A model generated the notes under the pieces. The model saw nothing but the letters and a program-made list of their open reading frames with translations, was not told the DNA's origin and ran no database searches. The translations under genes were made by a program, and so were the position numbers. A DNA stretch of 6,680 nucleotides, taken from NCBI GenBank assembly GCA_945874515.1, contig CAMCHA010000148.1:1-6680 (forward strand), in the 5' to 3' direction. This document shows positions 1 through 5,945 of the stretch, one piece after another. The DNA is from Asaia bogorensis. GTDB taxonomy: Bacteria > Pseudomonadota > Alphaproteobacteria > Acetobacterales > Acetobacteraceae. Position 1 is the stretch's first letter; every line of letters begins with the position of its first letter.

Positions 1-1263
1 GGAATTCACCAAATAGCGCCGATAATCCTCCGGCAATTCATCGGCCCTTGTGCCGAAAATCACCATTGTGGGTGGACGCGCCTTGGGCATGGTCGCGTAG
101 CGCAGCTTTATGCGCCTGCCATCCACCAGCGGCGCCTGATGCCGTGCCAGCGCCGCTTCGAACCAGCGATTAACCTCCCCGGTCGGGATGCGACGATTCC
201 AGAGCGCATAGGCCGCGCGCACCGCAGGCATCAGCTTATCAACGCCCCGCCCCGTCGCCGCCGAAAGCGGTACCACCGGCACGCCCTTGGATTGCGCCAG
301 CGATGTCATCAGCGCGTCTTCCACACGCTTGCGCGCCACATTACGGTCTTCCACCGCATCCCATTTATTGAGCGCGATCACCAAGGCGCGGCCTTCGCGT
401 TCCGCCAGGCGCGCAATGCGCAAATCCTGTTCATCCATGCCAAGCAGCGCATCCAGGACCAGCACCACCACTTCCGCTTCCTTGAGTGCGGCAAGGGAAG
501 ACGCGACCGACATCTGCTCCAGCGTTTCCTGCACCCGTGCCTTCTTGCGCATGCCGGCCGTATCAACCAGCCGCACCTCACCGCCCGTGGAATCGCGCCA
601 TTGCACGGCGACGGCATCGCGCGTCAGGCCGGGCTCGGGCCCGGTGATCATACGGTCTTCACCAAAAAGCGCATTCAGCAGCGTGGATTTGCCGGCATTG
701 GGCCGGCCCACAATGGCAAGGCGCAGTGGACGTTCTGTATCTTCTTCCTCAGCCTCATCCTCTGGCAGGGGGCCAAGCTTGGCCGCGATTTCATCATGCA
801 GATTGCCGAAGCCATCGCCATGTTCGGAGCTGACAGGCACCGGGTCGCCCAGGCCCAATTCAAAGGCCTCCATGGCCGCGGTGGTGCCGGCGCGGCCTTC
901 GGCCTTATTCGCAACCACCAGCACCGGCACGCGCATCCGCCTGAGCCAAGCCGCGAAAGCGCGATCCGCGGGCATGATGCCGGTGCGCGCATCCACCACA
1001 AACAGCACGAGGGAGGCGCCACGCAGCGCGGCCTCAGAACTCGCGCGCATGCGGCCGGGCACGGTATCGGGTGGGGCTTCCTCAAGCCCGGCGGTATCCA
1101 CCAAGGTCACGTCGCGTCCGGCGATGCGCGCGGTCACTTCCTTCCGGTCACGCGTGACGCCGGGTGTATCATGCACCAGTGCCATGCGCCGCTGCGCCAG
1201 CCGGTTGAACAGCGTGGATTTGCCCACATTGGGCCGACCTAAAATGACAATGACGGGCTGCAT
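1..1263 (-). CDS. der: GTPase Der (EngA), ribosome biogenesis; 3' end cut off by the window
   Basis: Essential tandem GTPase that assists maturation of the 50S ribosomal subunit. The 421 visible residues hold two G domains and most of the C-terminal KH-like domain. G domain 1 has GRPNVGKS (9-16), the TPGVTRD switch (33-39), DTAG (56-59) and NKAE (119-122). After an acidic linker (about 168-177, rich in Glu/Asp), G domain 2 has GRPNAGKS (186-193), DTAG (234-237) and NKWD (299-302). The C-terminal part ends with the family signature around LPEDYRRYL just before the window edge, so only the last few tens of residues are missing. The ATG at 1263 places the first P-loop at residue 9, as expected. 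It lies 13 bp after the bamB stop with no good Shine-Dalgarno directly before it, so translation is probably coupled to bamB. All GTPase motifs are intact. The identity is very secure. Confidence 0.97.
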   Translation of the reverse strand, partial: MQPVIVILGRPNVGKSTLFNRLAQRRMALVHDTPGVTRDRKEVTARIAGRDVTLVDTAGLEEAPPDTVPGRMRASSEAALRGASLVLFVVDARTGIMPADRAFAAWLRRMRVPVLVVANKAEGRAGTTAAMEAFELGLGDPVPVSSEHGDGFGNLHDEIAAKLGPLPEDEAEEEDTERPLRLAIVGRPNAGKSTLLNALFGEDRMITGPEPGLTRDAVAVQWRDSTGGEVRLVDTAGMRKKARVQETLEQMSVASSLAALKEAEVVVLVLDALLGMDEQDLRIARLAEREGRALVIALNKWDAVEDRNVARKRVEDALMTSLAQSKGVPVVPLSAATGRGVDKLMPAVRAAYALWNRRIPTGEVNRWFEAALARHQAPLVDGRRIKLRYATMPKARPPTMVIFGTRADELPEDYRRYLVNS

Positions 1264-1276
1264 GAAGGGGTTCTAT

Positions 1277-2620
1277 TCAGCCTTCGCCTGCAAAGGCGAT
1301 CAGGCTGCCATCATCTGTCGCAACAATCAGGCGCCCGCCCACCACAAGCATTGGCAGAGAAAGCGCACCCGGCAGGCGTTGGCGGCCCAGCACATCGCCA
1401 TTGGAGGGATTGAGCGAGATAAGTTCTGCCAAGCTGGTGCCAACAAAAAGCCGCCCACCGGCCAGCAGCGGCGATGAAAGCTGCACCCTCGGTTGCGGTT
1501 TATTGCCCTCCGCGGGCGGGCGCAACGAAACCGCCCAGCGCGCCTGGCCAGTATCGCGCTGCAGCGCCGCAACTTCGCCGGCATCGGTCGTACCGAAGAC
1601 CCATTCGCCCGCGGCCCAGGGCATTTCTGTACCGCCAAATTCGCGTTCCCAAATGCGCCGACCAGAGCGCAGATCAATCGAAAGCCCTATGCCGCCCATG
1701 CCAATGGCAATGACGCTATTGCCTGAGATCACTGGGGCAGCGCGAACACTGCCGACATCGGCCAGGCTGGTGCCGCCGGAAGCGGCCAGGCTGTCGCTCC
1801 AGATCACGCGGCCATCATTGGCGCGGAAGGCCAGAATTTCGCCGGAAGGAAAGCCGGCCACCACGGTTTCGCCCGAAATGGCGGGCGGCGGCAGGCCAAG
1901 CGGCACGGTCAGGATCGCCTGGGCACGGTAGCGCCAAAGCACTTTTCCATCTTCGGCGGAAAGCGCCAGCAGCGTACTATCCAACGTGGTCACGAAAATC
2001 CGCCCATTGGCGAAGGAGGGCGCGCCGCGCATGGGGGCGGTGAGGCGCACACGCCATTTCACCGATCCATCGGCGGCGGAAAGCGCCAGCAATTCGGAAA
2101 GCACCGTGGTGACAAAAACCGTATCGCCTTCCACGATCACGCCAGCGCCAGTGCCATCGCCGCGTTCATTTTCCGGGCGCGTATCAGCGCGCCAGCGCCG
2201 CGCGCCATTGGTGATATCGAAGGCCGAAACATAGCCTTCAGCATCGCCCATAAAAACTTGATCCGCGCTGGCCACCGGCCCGGCAACAACCCGGCGCCGC
2301 AAGGATGTGCCGGTGCCATAGCTGCTGGACCAAGCCTGCCGCAGATTGGCACCAAGGGCCATATGCCCGCCCGCATGGCTAGCCGCGCCGCCAAGCTGCG
2401 GCCATTGACCGCGCATTTCGGGAGCTCGGAGGGAAACAGTCAGGCCCCGCGCATCAGCATCCGCTTCAACCGTGCGGTCCGGCAGCGTCAGCACTGGTTT
2501 CCGCTCACCAAGAATCTTCACGCGTCGTTCGCCGAAAATACTATCCAGCGTTTCGCATCCGGCCAGTAGCCCGACCGAGCCCAGCAACCAAGCCCGCCGA
2601 GAGAAATCCCGCCCCGTCAT
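1277..2620 (-). CDS. bamB: BamB-type outer membrane assembly lipoprotein (PQQ-like beta-propeller)
   Basis: Predicted periplasmic-side lipoprotein of the BAM complex, which folds beta-barrel proteins into the outer membrane. The 447-residue protein starts with a signal peptide ending in lipobox L19-A20-G21-C22. Its n-region, S7-R8-R9-A10-W11-L12-L13, resembles a twin-arginine motif. The mature part holds repeated beta-propeller blades of the PQQ-like type, with the pattern alanine-leucine, D/N-G, then tryptophan. They fall near residues 131-143, 177-189, 217-229, 262-274, 312-324, 350-362 and 400-412, and a final strand near 440 would close an eight-bladed ring as in known BamB. The start is fixed: ATG overlaps the upstream TPR gene stop (ATGA), and an in-frame stop lies at 2624-2626. 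Position between a YfgM-like gene and der matches the known yfgM-bamB-der order and supports BamB over a PQQ dehydrogenase; at this length no dehydrogenase domain fits. Confidence 0.93.
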   Translation of the reverse strand: MTGRDFSRRAWLLGSVGLLAGCETLDSIFGERRVKILGERKPVLTLPDRTVEADADARGLTVSLRAPEMRGQWPQLGGAASHAGGHMALGANLRQAWSSSYGTGTSLRRRVVAGPVASADQVFMGDAEGYVSAFDITNGARRWRADTRPENERGDGTGAGVIVEGDTVFVTTVLSELLALSAADGSVKWRVRLTAPMRGAPSFANGRIFVTTLDSTLLALSAEDGKVLWRYRAQAILTVPLGLPPPAISGETVVAGFPSGEILAFRANDGRVIWSDSLAASGGTSLADVGSVRAAPVISGNSVIAIGMGGIGLSIDLRSGRRIWEREFGGTEMPWAAGEWVFGTTDAGEVAALQRDTGQARWAVSLRPPAEGNKPQPRVQLSSPLLAGGRLFVGTSLAELISLNPSNGDVLGRQRLPGALSLPMLVVGGRLIVATDDGSLIAFAGEG

Positions 2621-3267
2621 CCTTCAAGCCCCATGGCAAGACGTTGAGCCCTTTCCCGAACCCCACGCGGCGCCGTGACATCAGCGGCCAGCGCCTGGAA
2701 GGCTTGGCGCGCTTCGTCGCGACGCCCGGCGCGCAAGGCTATCAACCCGGCAATTTCCCGCGCCGAGGCATTCCAGGCCGAGTCGGGGCGGGTCAGCGGG
2801 GTGATGCGCGCAGCCAGCATGGCTAAATCCCCCTGATCGAGCGAGCGGATGACCCACAACAAGGATGCCAAATCCCGATACAGCGGATCGGCGCTGCTAT
2901 CAGCGGCGATCGCATCATAAAGCCGGAGCGCTTCCGCCAAATCCCCGGTTTCGGCCTTGAGTGCGGCAGCCCGCAGCCGCGCCAAATCACGATAGCCGGC
3001 GGGCGCCCCGCGCGAGGCTTCTTCAAAGCGCTGCGCCATGGATTTGAGGTCCGCACCTTCGGCCTCCGCCGCGCGATGCGCGGCCATGAAGGCCATGCCA
3101 GCCTTTTCAGCCTCACGTGCTTCGTACCAGCGCCAGCCTTGATGGGCGCCAATGCCGGCCAACACGAAGACAAGCGCGCCCAAGACCAGGGTCCCGTAGC
3201 GCTTCCACAGCCGGCGGGCGCGTTCAGCGCGAAGGTCTTCCGCAACCTCGTCAAAGATATCGGGCAA
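2617..3267 (-). CDS. Membrane-anchored tetratricopeptide repeat protein, YfgM-like
   Basis: A 216-residue protein with a short cytoplasmic N-terminus rich in Arg/Glu (1-23), one transmembrane helix (about 25-42), and a helical, alanine-rich periplasmic part with TPR-like repeats (for example around 92-125 and 165-205). This is the layout of the YfgM / TPR_21 family. In E. coli the family member is an accessory of the SecYEG translocon that works with periplasmic chaperones. Transfer of that role to this protein is inference. The start is TTG at 3267: it has a GAGGA ribosome-binding site five bases upstream, no ATG occurs in frame before the upstream stop at 3304-3306, and the next ATG would remove the membrane helix. 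The stop overlaps the bamB ATG by four bases, so this is the first gene of a three-gene operon with bamB and der. Confidence 0.86.
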   Translation of the reverse strand: MPDIFDEVAEDLRAERARRLWKRYGTLVLGALVFVLAGIGAHQGWRWYEAREAEKAGMAFMAAHRAAEAEGADLKSMAQRFEEASRGAPAGYRDLARLRAAALKAETGDLAEALRLYDAIAADSSADPLYRDLASLLWVIRSLDQGDLAMLAARITPLTRPDSAWNASAREIAGLIALRAGRRDEARQAFQALAADVTAPRGVRERAQRLAMGLEG

Positions 3268-3272
3268 GGCGA

Positions 3273-3277
3273 TCCTC
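3273..3277 (-). promoter_or_regulatory. Ribosome-binding site that decides a TTG start (YfgM-like gene)
   Basis: On the minus strand this reads GAGGA, separated by five bases (TCGCC) from the TTG codon at 3267-3265. It is the only good Shine-Dalgarno close to any start-like codon in this frame, and so supports the non-ATG start. Confidence 0.6.
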
Positions 3278-3366
3278 GGGATAGATAGGCGTTTGGCGCA
3301 GGGCTAAGCCCTTCCGCCGCGCCGGTCAAACGGGGAAATTCGGGTAAACGCGGCAAAATGGTAAAG

Positions 3367-3395
3367 ATTTTAGGAAAAAATTTGCAATTCATTAA
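3367..3395 (-). promoter_or_regulatory. Possible promoter of the yfgM-like/bamB/der operon
   Basis: The 151-bp gap between the divergent TPR and lipoprotein genes has a strongly AT-rich core (about 3355-3405) that stands out in this GC-rich DNA. On the minus strand a TAAAAT hexamer (3367-3372, five of six matches to a sigma70 -10 box) lies 17 bp downstream of TTAATG (3390-3395, three of six matches to -35). This would give a leader of roughly 90 nt before the TTG start. The match is modest and is the best I can find. No equally good pair was seen for the plus-strand lipoprotein gene, although its promoter must lie in the same stretch. The rest of the gap (3268-3355) shows no recognisable element. 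Confidence 0.3.
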
Positions 3396-3418
3396 CTTTT
3401 CTAGGGTCTTGTTGTGGG

Positions 3419-3808
3419 ATGCGTAAAACACGCCCCCTTTTGATGGTCTTTATGCTGCTGGCCGGCTGCGAAAGCGTTGGTGCCCCTGGCGCGCCTTTGC
3501 TCGCCATTCCTGCGGTGGCTGAGGGGGCATCGCTTGTTTTAACCCAGCGCGGCATCGGCGATAATGTGGTGTCCTTGCTGACTGGCCAGGATTGTTCCTA
3601 TGTCCGGCTCGCCAAGGGCCAGACCTATTGCGCCTCAGACCCACCGCCGCCAGTGCAGCCGATGTGCACGCGCAGCCTGGGTAAGGTGGATTGCTGGACG
3701 ACGCCGCCAGTGGCAACGCCGCCTTACAGGGATGTGCGCGACGGGCCATATGAATTAACCGCCGAGCAAGAACGCAACCGCACGGCGCGTTGGCCGAAGC
3801 TTTTCTGA
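3419..3808 (+). CDS. Small cysteine-containing lipoprotein of unknown function
   Basis: A 129-residue predicted lipoprotein. The N-terminus has two basic residues, a short hydrophobic stretch (7-14) and lipobox L14-A15-G16-C17, so the mature protein would be a lipid-anchored peptide of about 113 residues facing the periplasm. Residue E18 at position +2 does not signal retention in the inner membrane under the Asp+2 rule. Four further cysteines (C59, C71, C83, C92) are spaced evenly enough for two disulfides. The stretch CTRSLGKVDCW (83-93) looks motif-like, and a proline run (75-78) sits between the cysteine pairs. I do not recognise a characterised family. The ATG at 3419 is favoured because it yields a complete signal peptide; the ribosome-binding site is weak (AGGG 12 bases upstream). 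The gene is divergent from the bamB operon, so a shared envelope role is possible but unproven. Confidence 0.8.
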   Translation: MRKTRPLLMVFMLLAGCESVGAPGAPLLAIPAVAEGASLVLTQRGIGDNVVSLLTGQDCSYVRLAKGQTYCASDPPPPVQPMCTRSLGKVDCWTTPPVATPPYRDVRDGPYELTAEQERNRTARWPKLF

Positions 3809-3810
3809 TC

Positions 3811-3829
3811 GGTGCCGCCCGGCGCCTTT
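3811..3829 (+). terminator. Weak hairpin after the lipoprotein gene
   Basis: GGTGCC (3811-3816) can pair with GGCGCC (3821-3826), including one G-U pair, around a four-base loop GCCC, followed by TTT. It starts two bases after the lipoprotein stop codon and ends at the stop of the convergent amidohydrolase gene. The stem is short and the T-run minimal, so intrinsic termination is only possible, not certain. Read from the other strand no T-run follows. Confidence 0.35.
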
Positions 3830-4869
3830 CAAAGAAACTGCGTCAGCCGATAAAACCGCGCGGCACTCCGCCAGAACAGATCAGCCTTTTCCTCGGCCGA
3901 GGCGCCGGCGGCGATCCGCTTGAAGGCATTCCAGCCGACCGCATAGCCATAGCCGCCCTTATCCACCGGGAAATTACTTTCAAACATGCAGCGCTGTGTG
4001 CCGAATAGTTCAATGCAGCGCTCCATCCAGGGGCGCCAATGCTGCGCCAGTTCTTCCGATGAAGGCGCAATCGCGCCGGCTTCAAGACCAAAGCCCGGCA
4101 AACGCATCCCAAGCCCGCCCACCTTCACCATGACATTCGGGCATTGCGCCAGTTCCGCCATATTGCGCGACCAGGCGGCGAAAACCTCATCGCGCTTACC
4201 GGCATAGGGGCCGATGCCAAGAATCCCGCCGCAATGATCCAGCACAATCGGGATTTCCGGGAAGGCGCGCGCGAGTGAGGCCAAGCGTGGGATTTGGTGG
4301 AAATAAATCCAGGCATCGAATGAAAGCCCATTCCGCCCAAGTGCGGCGAAGCCCGCGCGGAACGCAGCGCTATCCATCATGTTTTCCGCCGGCGTATAGG
4401 CCGGGTTTAGCATGACGGGGTCAGGGTCCCAGGTCGCGATATGGCGAATGCCGCGAAACCTGCCGCCGGCAGCCGCGATATGCGCTTCCAACACCGGCTG
4501 CACGGCTTCACCCAGCGTCAGGTCGGCATAGCCCACAATCCCGGCATTGGCGGCGATATCGCCGTAAATCCCGCTTGCGAACATCGCGGCAATGCCGGTG
4601 ACGAATTCCGTCTCCCCCACTGGCTTCAAAGCTTCAGGTCCAGCCGCACGGTGCATGGACCGCGCTTGGACATAAACCGTCGCCTTCACGTTATGGCCGC
4701 TTTTCAGATCCGCCAGGAATTCATCATGCAGATAGCGCCAGCCCGGCCGATCCCAGAGATGATGGTGCGGATCAATGATCACCTGCGCGGGGTCCAGGAT
4801 TTCTTCCTGCCGTGCGGCGAGCCAATCCTCTCGGACGGCAAGGTAATGCTGCACCTGATGTTGGGACAT
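3829..4869 (-). CDS. Amidohydrolase family protein (COG3618-type, TIM barrel, possible lactonase)
   Basis: A 346-residue member of the Amidohydro_2 group of metal-dependent hydrolases. Relatives include lactonases acting on sugar lactones and on 2-pyrone-4,6-dicarboxylate. The metal-binding start of the barrel is D33-P-H35-H-H37-L-W-D40. Further family landmarks are VYVQAR (65-70), RGIRH (139-143), FHQIP (190-194), LDHCGG (210-215), VKVGG (248-252) and FESNFPVDK (296-304) near the C-terminus. In many superfamily members the last motif carries Asp where N299 stands here. The ATG at 4869 has AGGA seven bases upstream, and the 32 residues before the barrel are a usual extension. There is no signal peptide, so a cytoplasmic enzyme. 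It is divergent from a DapA-like lyase gene, 119 bp away, which suggests a joint catabolic pathway. The family call is strong; the substrate is unknown. Confidence 0.92.
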   Translation of the reverse strand: MSQHQVQHYLAVREDWLAARQEEILDPAQVIIDPHHHLWDRPGWRYLHDEFLADLKSGHNVKATVYVQARSMHRAAGPEALKPVGETEFVTGIAAMFASGIYGDIAANAGIVGYADLTLGEAVQPVLEAHIAAAGGRFRGIRHIATWDPDPVMLNPAYTPAENMMDSAAFRAGFAALGRNGLSFDAWIYFHQIPRLASLARAFPEIPIVLDHCGGILGIGPYAGKRDEVFAAWSRNMAELAQCPNVMVKVGGLGMRLPGFGLEAGAIAPSSEELAQHWRPWMERCIELFGTQRCMFESNFPVDKGGYGYAVGWNAFKRIAAGASAEEKADLFWRSAARFYRLTQFL

Positions 4870-4894
4870 GGCGTGTTCCTGACCGCGTTGCCTT

Positions 4895-4916
4895 AAGCGC
4901 CCATGGGATGGCGCTT
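4895..4916. promoter_or_regulatory. Inverted repeat in the divergent control region, candidate operator
   Basis: A perfect 7-bp inverted repeat, AAGCGCC (4895-4901) and GGCGCTT (4910-4916), flanks an 8-base centre that begins CATGGG. It lies in the 119-bp gap between the divergent amidohydrolase and DapA-like genes. On the minus strand a TTGACG hexamer (4926-4931, five of six matches to a -35 box) is followed 17 bp later by TCCCAT (4903-4908), inside the repeat. A protein bound here would cover that putative promoter of the amidohydrolase gene. The alternative is an RNA hairpin in the leader. No regulator gene is present nearby to support a specific family. Confidence 0.35.
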
Positions 4917-4957
4917 TATGCCAAGCGTCAAGCCTGGGCGAGGCTGGCTGCTTGTTC

Positions 4958-4963
4958 TATGAT
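4958..4963 (+). promoter_or_regulatory. Possible -10 box for the DapA-like/ABM operon
   Basis: TATGAT matches five of six bases of the sigma70 -10 consensus and lies 25 bp before the ATG at 4989, leaving a leader of roughly 20 nt that contains the ribosome-binding site. I see no convincing -35 box 16-18 bp upstream, so an activator-dependent promoter or chance are both possible. Confidence 0.3.
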
Positions 4964-4976
4964 CGCCACAACATCT

Positions 4977-4981
4977 GAGGA
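4977..4981 (+). promoter_or_regulatory. Ribosome-binding site fixing the start of the DapA-like gene
   Basis: GAGGA, seven bases before the ATG at 4989. The same frame stays open further upstream (to an ATG at 4812 inside the divergent gene and another at 4959), but only the 4989 start has a proper site and gives the normal family N-terminus. Confidence 0.65.
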
Positions 4982-4988
4982 CCCGTCC

Positions 4989-5912
4989 ATGCTCACCAGA
5001 AATGCCAAGGGCGTTTTCGTCATTGCGCCCACCCCCTTCCTGCCCGATGGCGCGCTTGATCTGGCCAGTGCGGATCGCATGACCGATGCCTTTCTGGCCG
5101 CGGGTGCCAGTGGCCTGACGCTGCTTGGCGTGATGGGTGAAGCGCCGAAGCTTGATCAAGAAGAAGCGATCAGCTTCGTGAAGCGCGTAATCAATCGTGT
5201 GGCGGGGCGCGTGCCGGTGGTGGTGGGAGCCTCGGCGCCTGGTTTTGCGAGCATGCGCGCTGTGGCGCAGGGCGCGCTTGATCTGGGTGCTGCGGGCATC
5301 ATGGTGGCGCCAGCACCTGGCCTTAAGGGCGATGATGCGGTGCTGTCCTACATCATGCAGGCCATGGATACGGTGGGCGATGCGCCTTTTGTTTTGCAGG
5401 ATTTCCCGCAACTGACCGGCATTCACATCAGCGCTGGCATGGTGGCGCGCGCCGCGGCGGACCCGCGCCTGGTGATGCTGAAGGCGGAAGATTATCCCGG
5501 GCTTGATAAGCTTTCCGCCATCCGGAAGATGGAAGCCGAAGGCAAGATGCCGCGCATCAGCATCCTGGGCGGCAATGGCGGTCAATTCCTGCCGGAGGAA
5601 CTCTCGCGCGGCGCGGATGGCATCATGACCGGCTATGCCTTCCCGGAAATGCTGGCCCAAGTGATTGCGCTGATGGCGGCAGGCAAGCGCGACGCCGCGC
5701 AGGATGCGTTTGATCTTCATCTGCCGTTGATCCGCAGCGAATTGCAGCCCGGCCTTGGCCTTGCCATCCGCAAGCACATACTGGCGCGGCGCGGCATCAT
5801 TGCCCATGCGGCTTTGCGCGCGCCCGGCCCCAAGCTTTCGCCGGAAACCACGGCGGAGATTGATCACCTGCTGGCGCGCTTGCAAGCACGCGGCGGCGCC
5901 AAACTTCCCTGA
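4989..5912 (+). CDS. DapA-superfamily (DHDPS/NAL-type) lyase with atypical active site
   Basis: A 307-residue TIM-barrel protein of the dihydrodipicolinate synthase / N-acetylneuraminate lyase superfamily, whose members form a Schiff base with a 2-keto acid and then split, join or dehydrate it. Family landmarks are APTPF (13-17), GVMGE (47-51), VVGAS (78-82) and LKAEDYPGLDKL (164-175), in which K165 corresponds to the Schiff-base lysine. Three catalytic landmarks of true DHDPS differ. The GTTGE threonines are V48 and M49. The catalytic tyrosine of the YNVP motif is Q137 (QDFP, 137-140). The carboxylate-binding arginine after it is L142. The lysine-biosynthesis reaction is therefore unlikely, and an aldolase or dehydratase on another keto acid is more plausible. 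The gene is followed after 33 bp by an ABM-domain gene (likely one operon) and is divergent from an amidohydrolase. The family is certain; the substrate is unknown. Confidence 0.94.
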   Translation: MLTRNAKGVFVIAPTPFLPDGALDLASADRMTDAFLAAGASGLTLLGVMGEAPKLDQEEAISFVKRVINRVAGRVPVVVGASAPGFASMRAVAQGALDLGAAGIMVAPAPGLKGDDAVLSYIMQAMDTVGDAPFVLQDFPQLTGIHISAGMVARAAADPRLVMLKAEDYPGLDKLSAIRKMEAEGKMPRISILGGNGGQFLPEELSRGADGIMTGYAFPEMLAQVIALMAAGKRDAAQDAFDLHLPLIRSELQPGLGLAIRKHILARRGIIAHAALRAPGPKLSPETTAEIDHLLARLQARGGAKLP

Positions 5913-5932
5913 CCATCACAAGTTTTACACAC

Positions 5933-5938
5933 AGGAGG
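5933..5938 (+). promoter_or_regulatory. Strong ribosome-binding site of the ABM-domain gene
   Basis: A full AGGAGG seven bases before the ATG at 5946, the best Shine-Dalgarno in the window. It suggests the small protein is made in good amounts, perhaps more than the lyase encoded just upstream. Confidence 0.65.
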
Positions 5939-5945
5939 ATACACC

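Noticed and set aside
139..1477. Two long plus-strand open frames (367 and 396 codons) opposite der and the end of bamB
   Set aside because: The minus strand encodes Der with every GTPase motif intact. The plus-strand products are Arg/His- or Ser/Ala-rich with no domain pattern, typical of antisense frames in GC-rich DNA.
1480..2340. Recurring similar short stretches within bamB as a possible DNA repeat array
   Set aside because: The similarity follows the protein-level beta-propeller blades (AL..A.DG..W pattern) and is not an exact nucleotide repeat, so it is explained by the fold.
2823..3431. A 202-codon minus-strand frame overlapping the YfgM-like gene
   Set aside because: It is a shifted frame of the TPR gene, begins inside the AT-rich promoter region and lacks a coherent membrane or TPR pattern.
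4812..4988. Extended N-terminus for the DapA-like protein from an upstream in-frame ATG
   Set aside because: The extension overlaps the divergent amidohydrolase gene, has no family similarity, and only the ATG at 4989 has a proper ribosome-binding site.
4893..5885. A 330-codon minus-strand open frame opposite the DapA-like gene
   Set aside because: The product is rich in Arg, His and Gln without recognisable motifs, whereas the plus frame is a clear TIM-barrel enzyme with a good ribosome-binding site.
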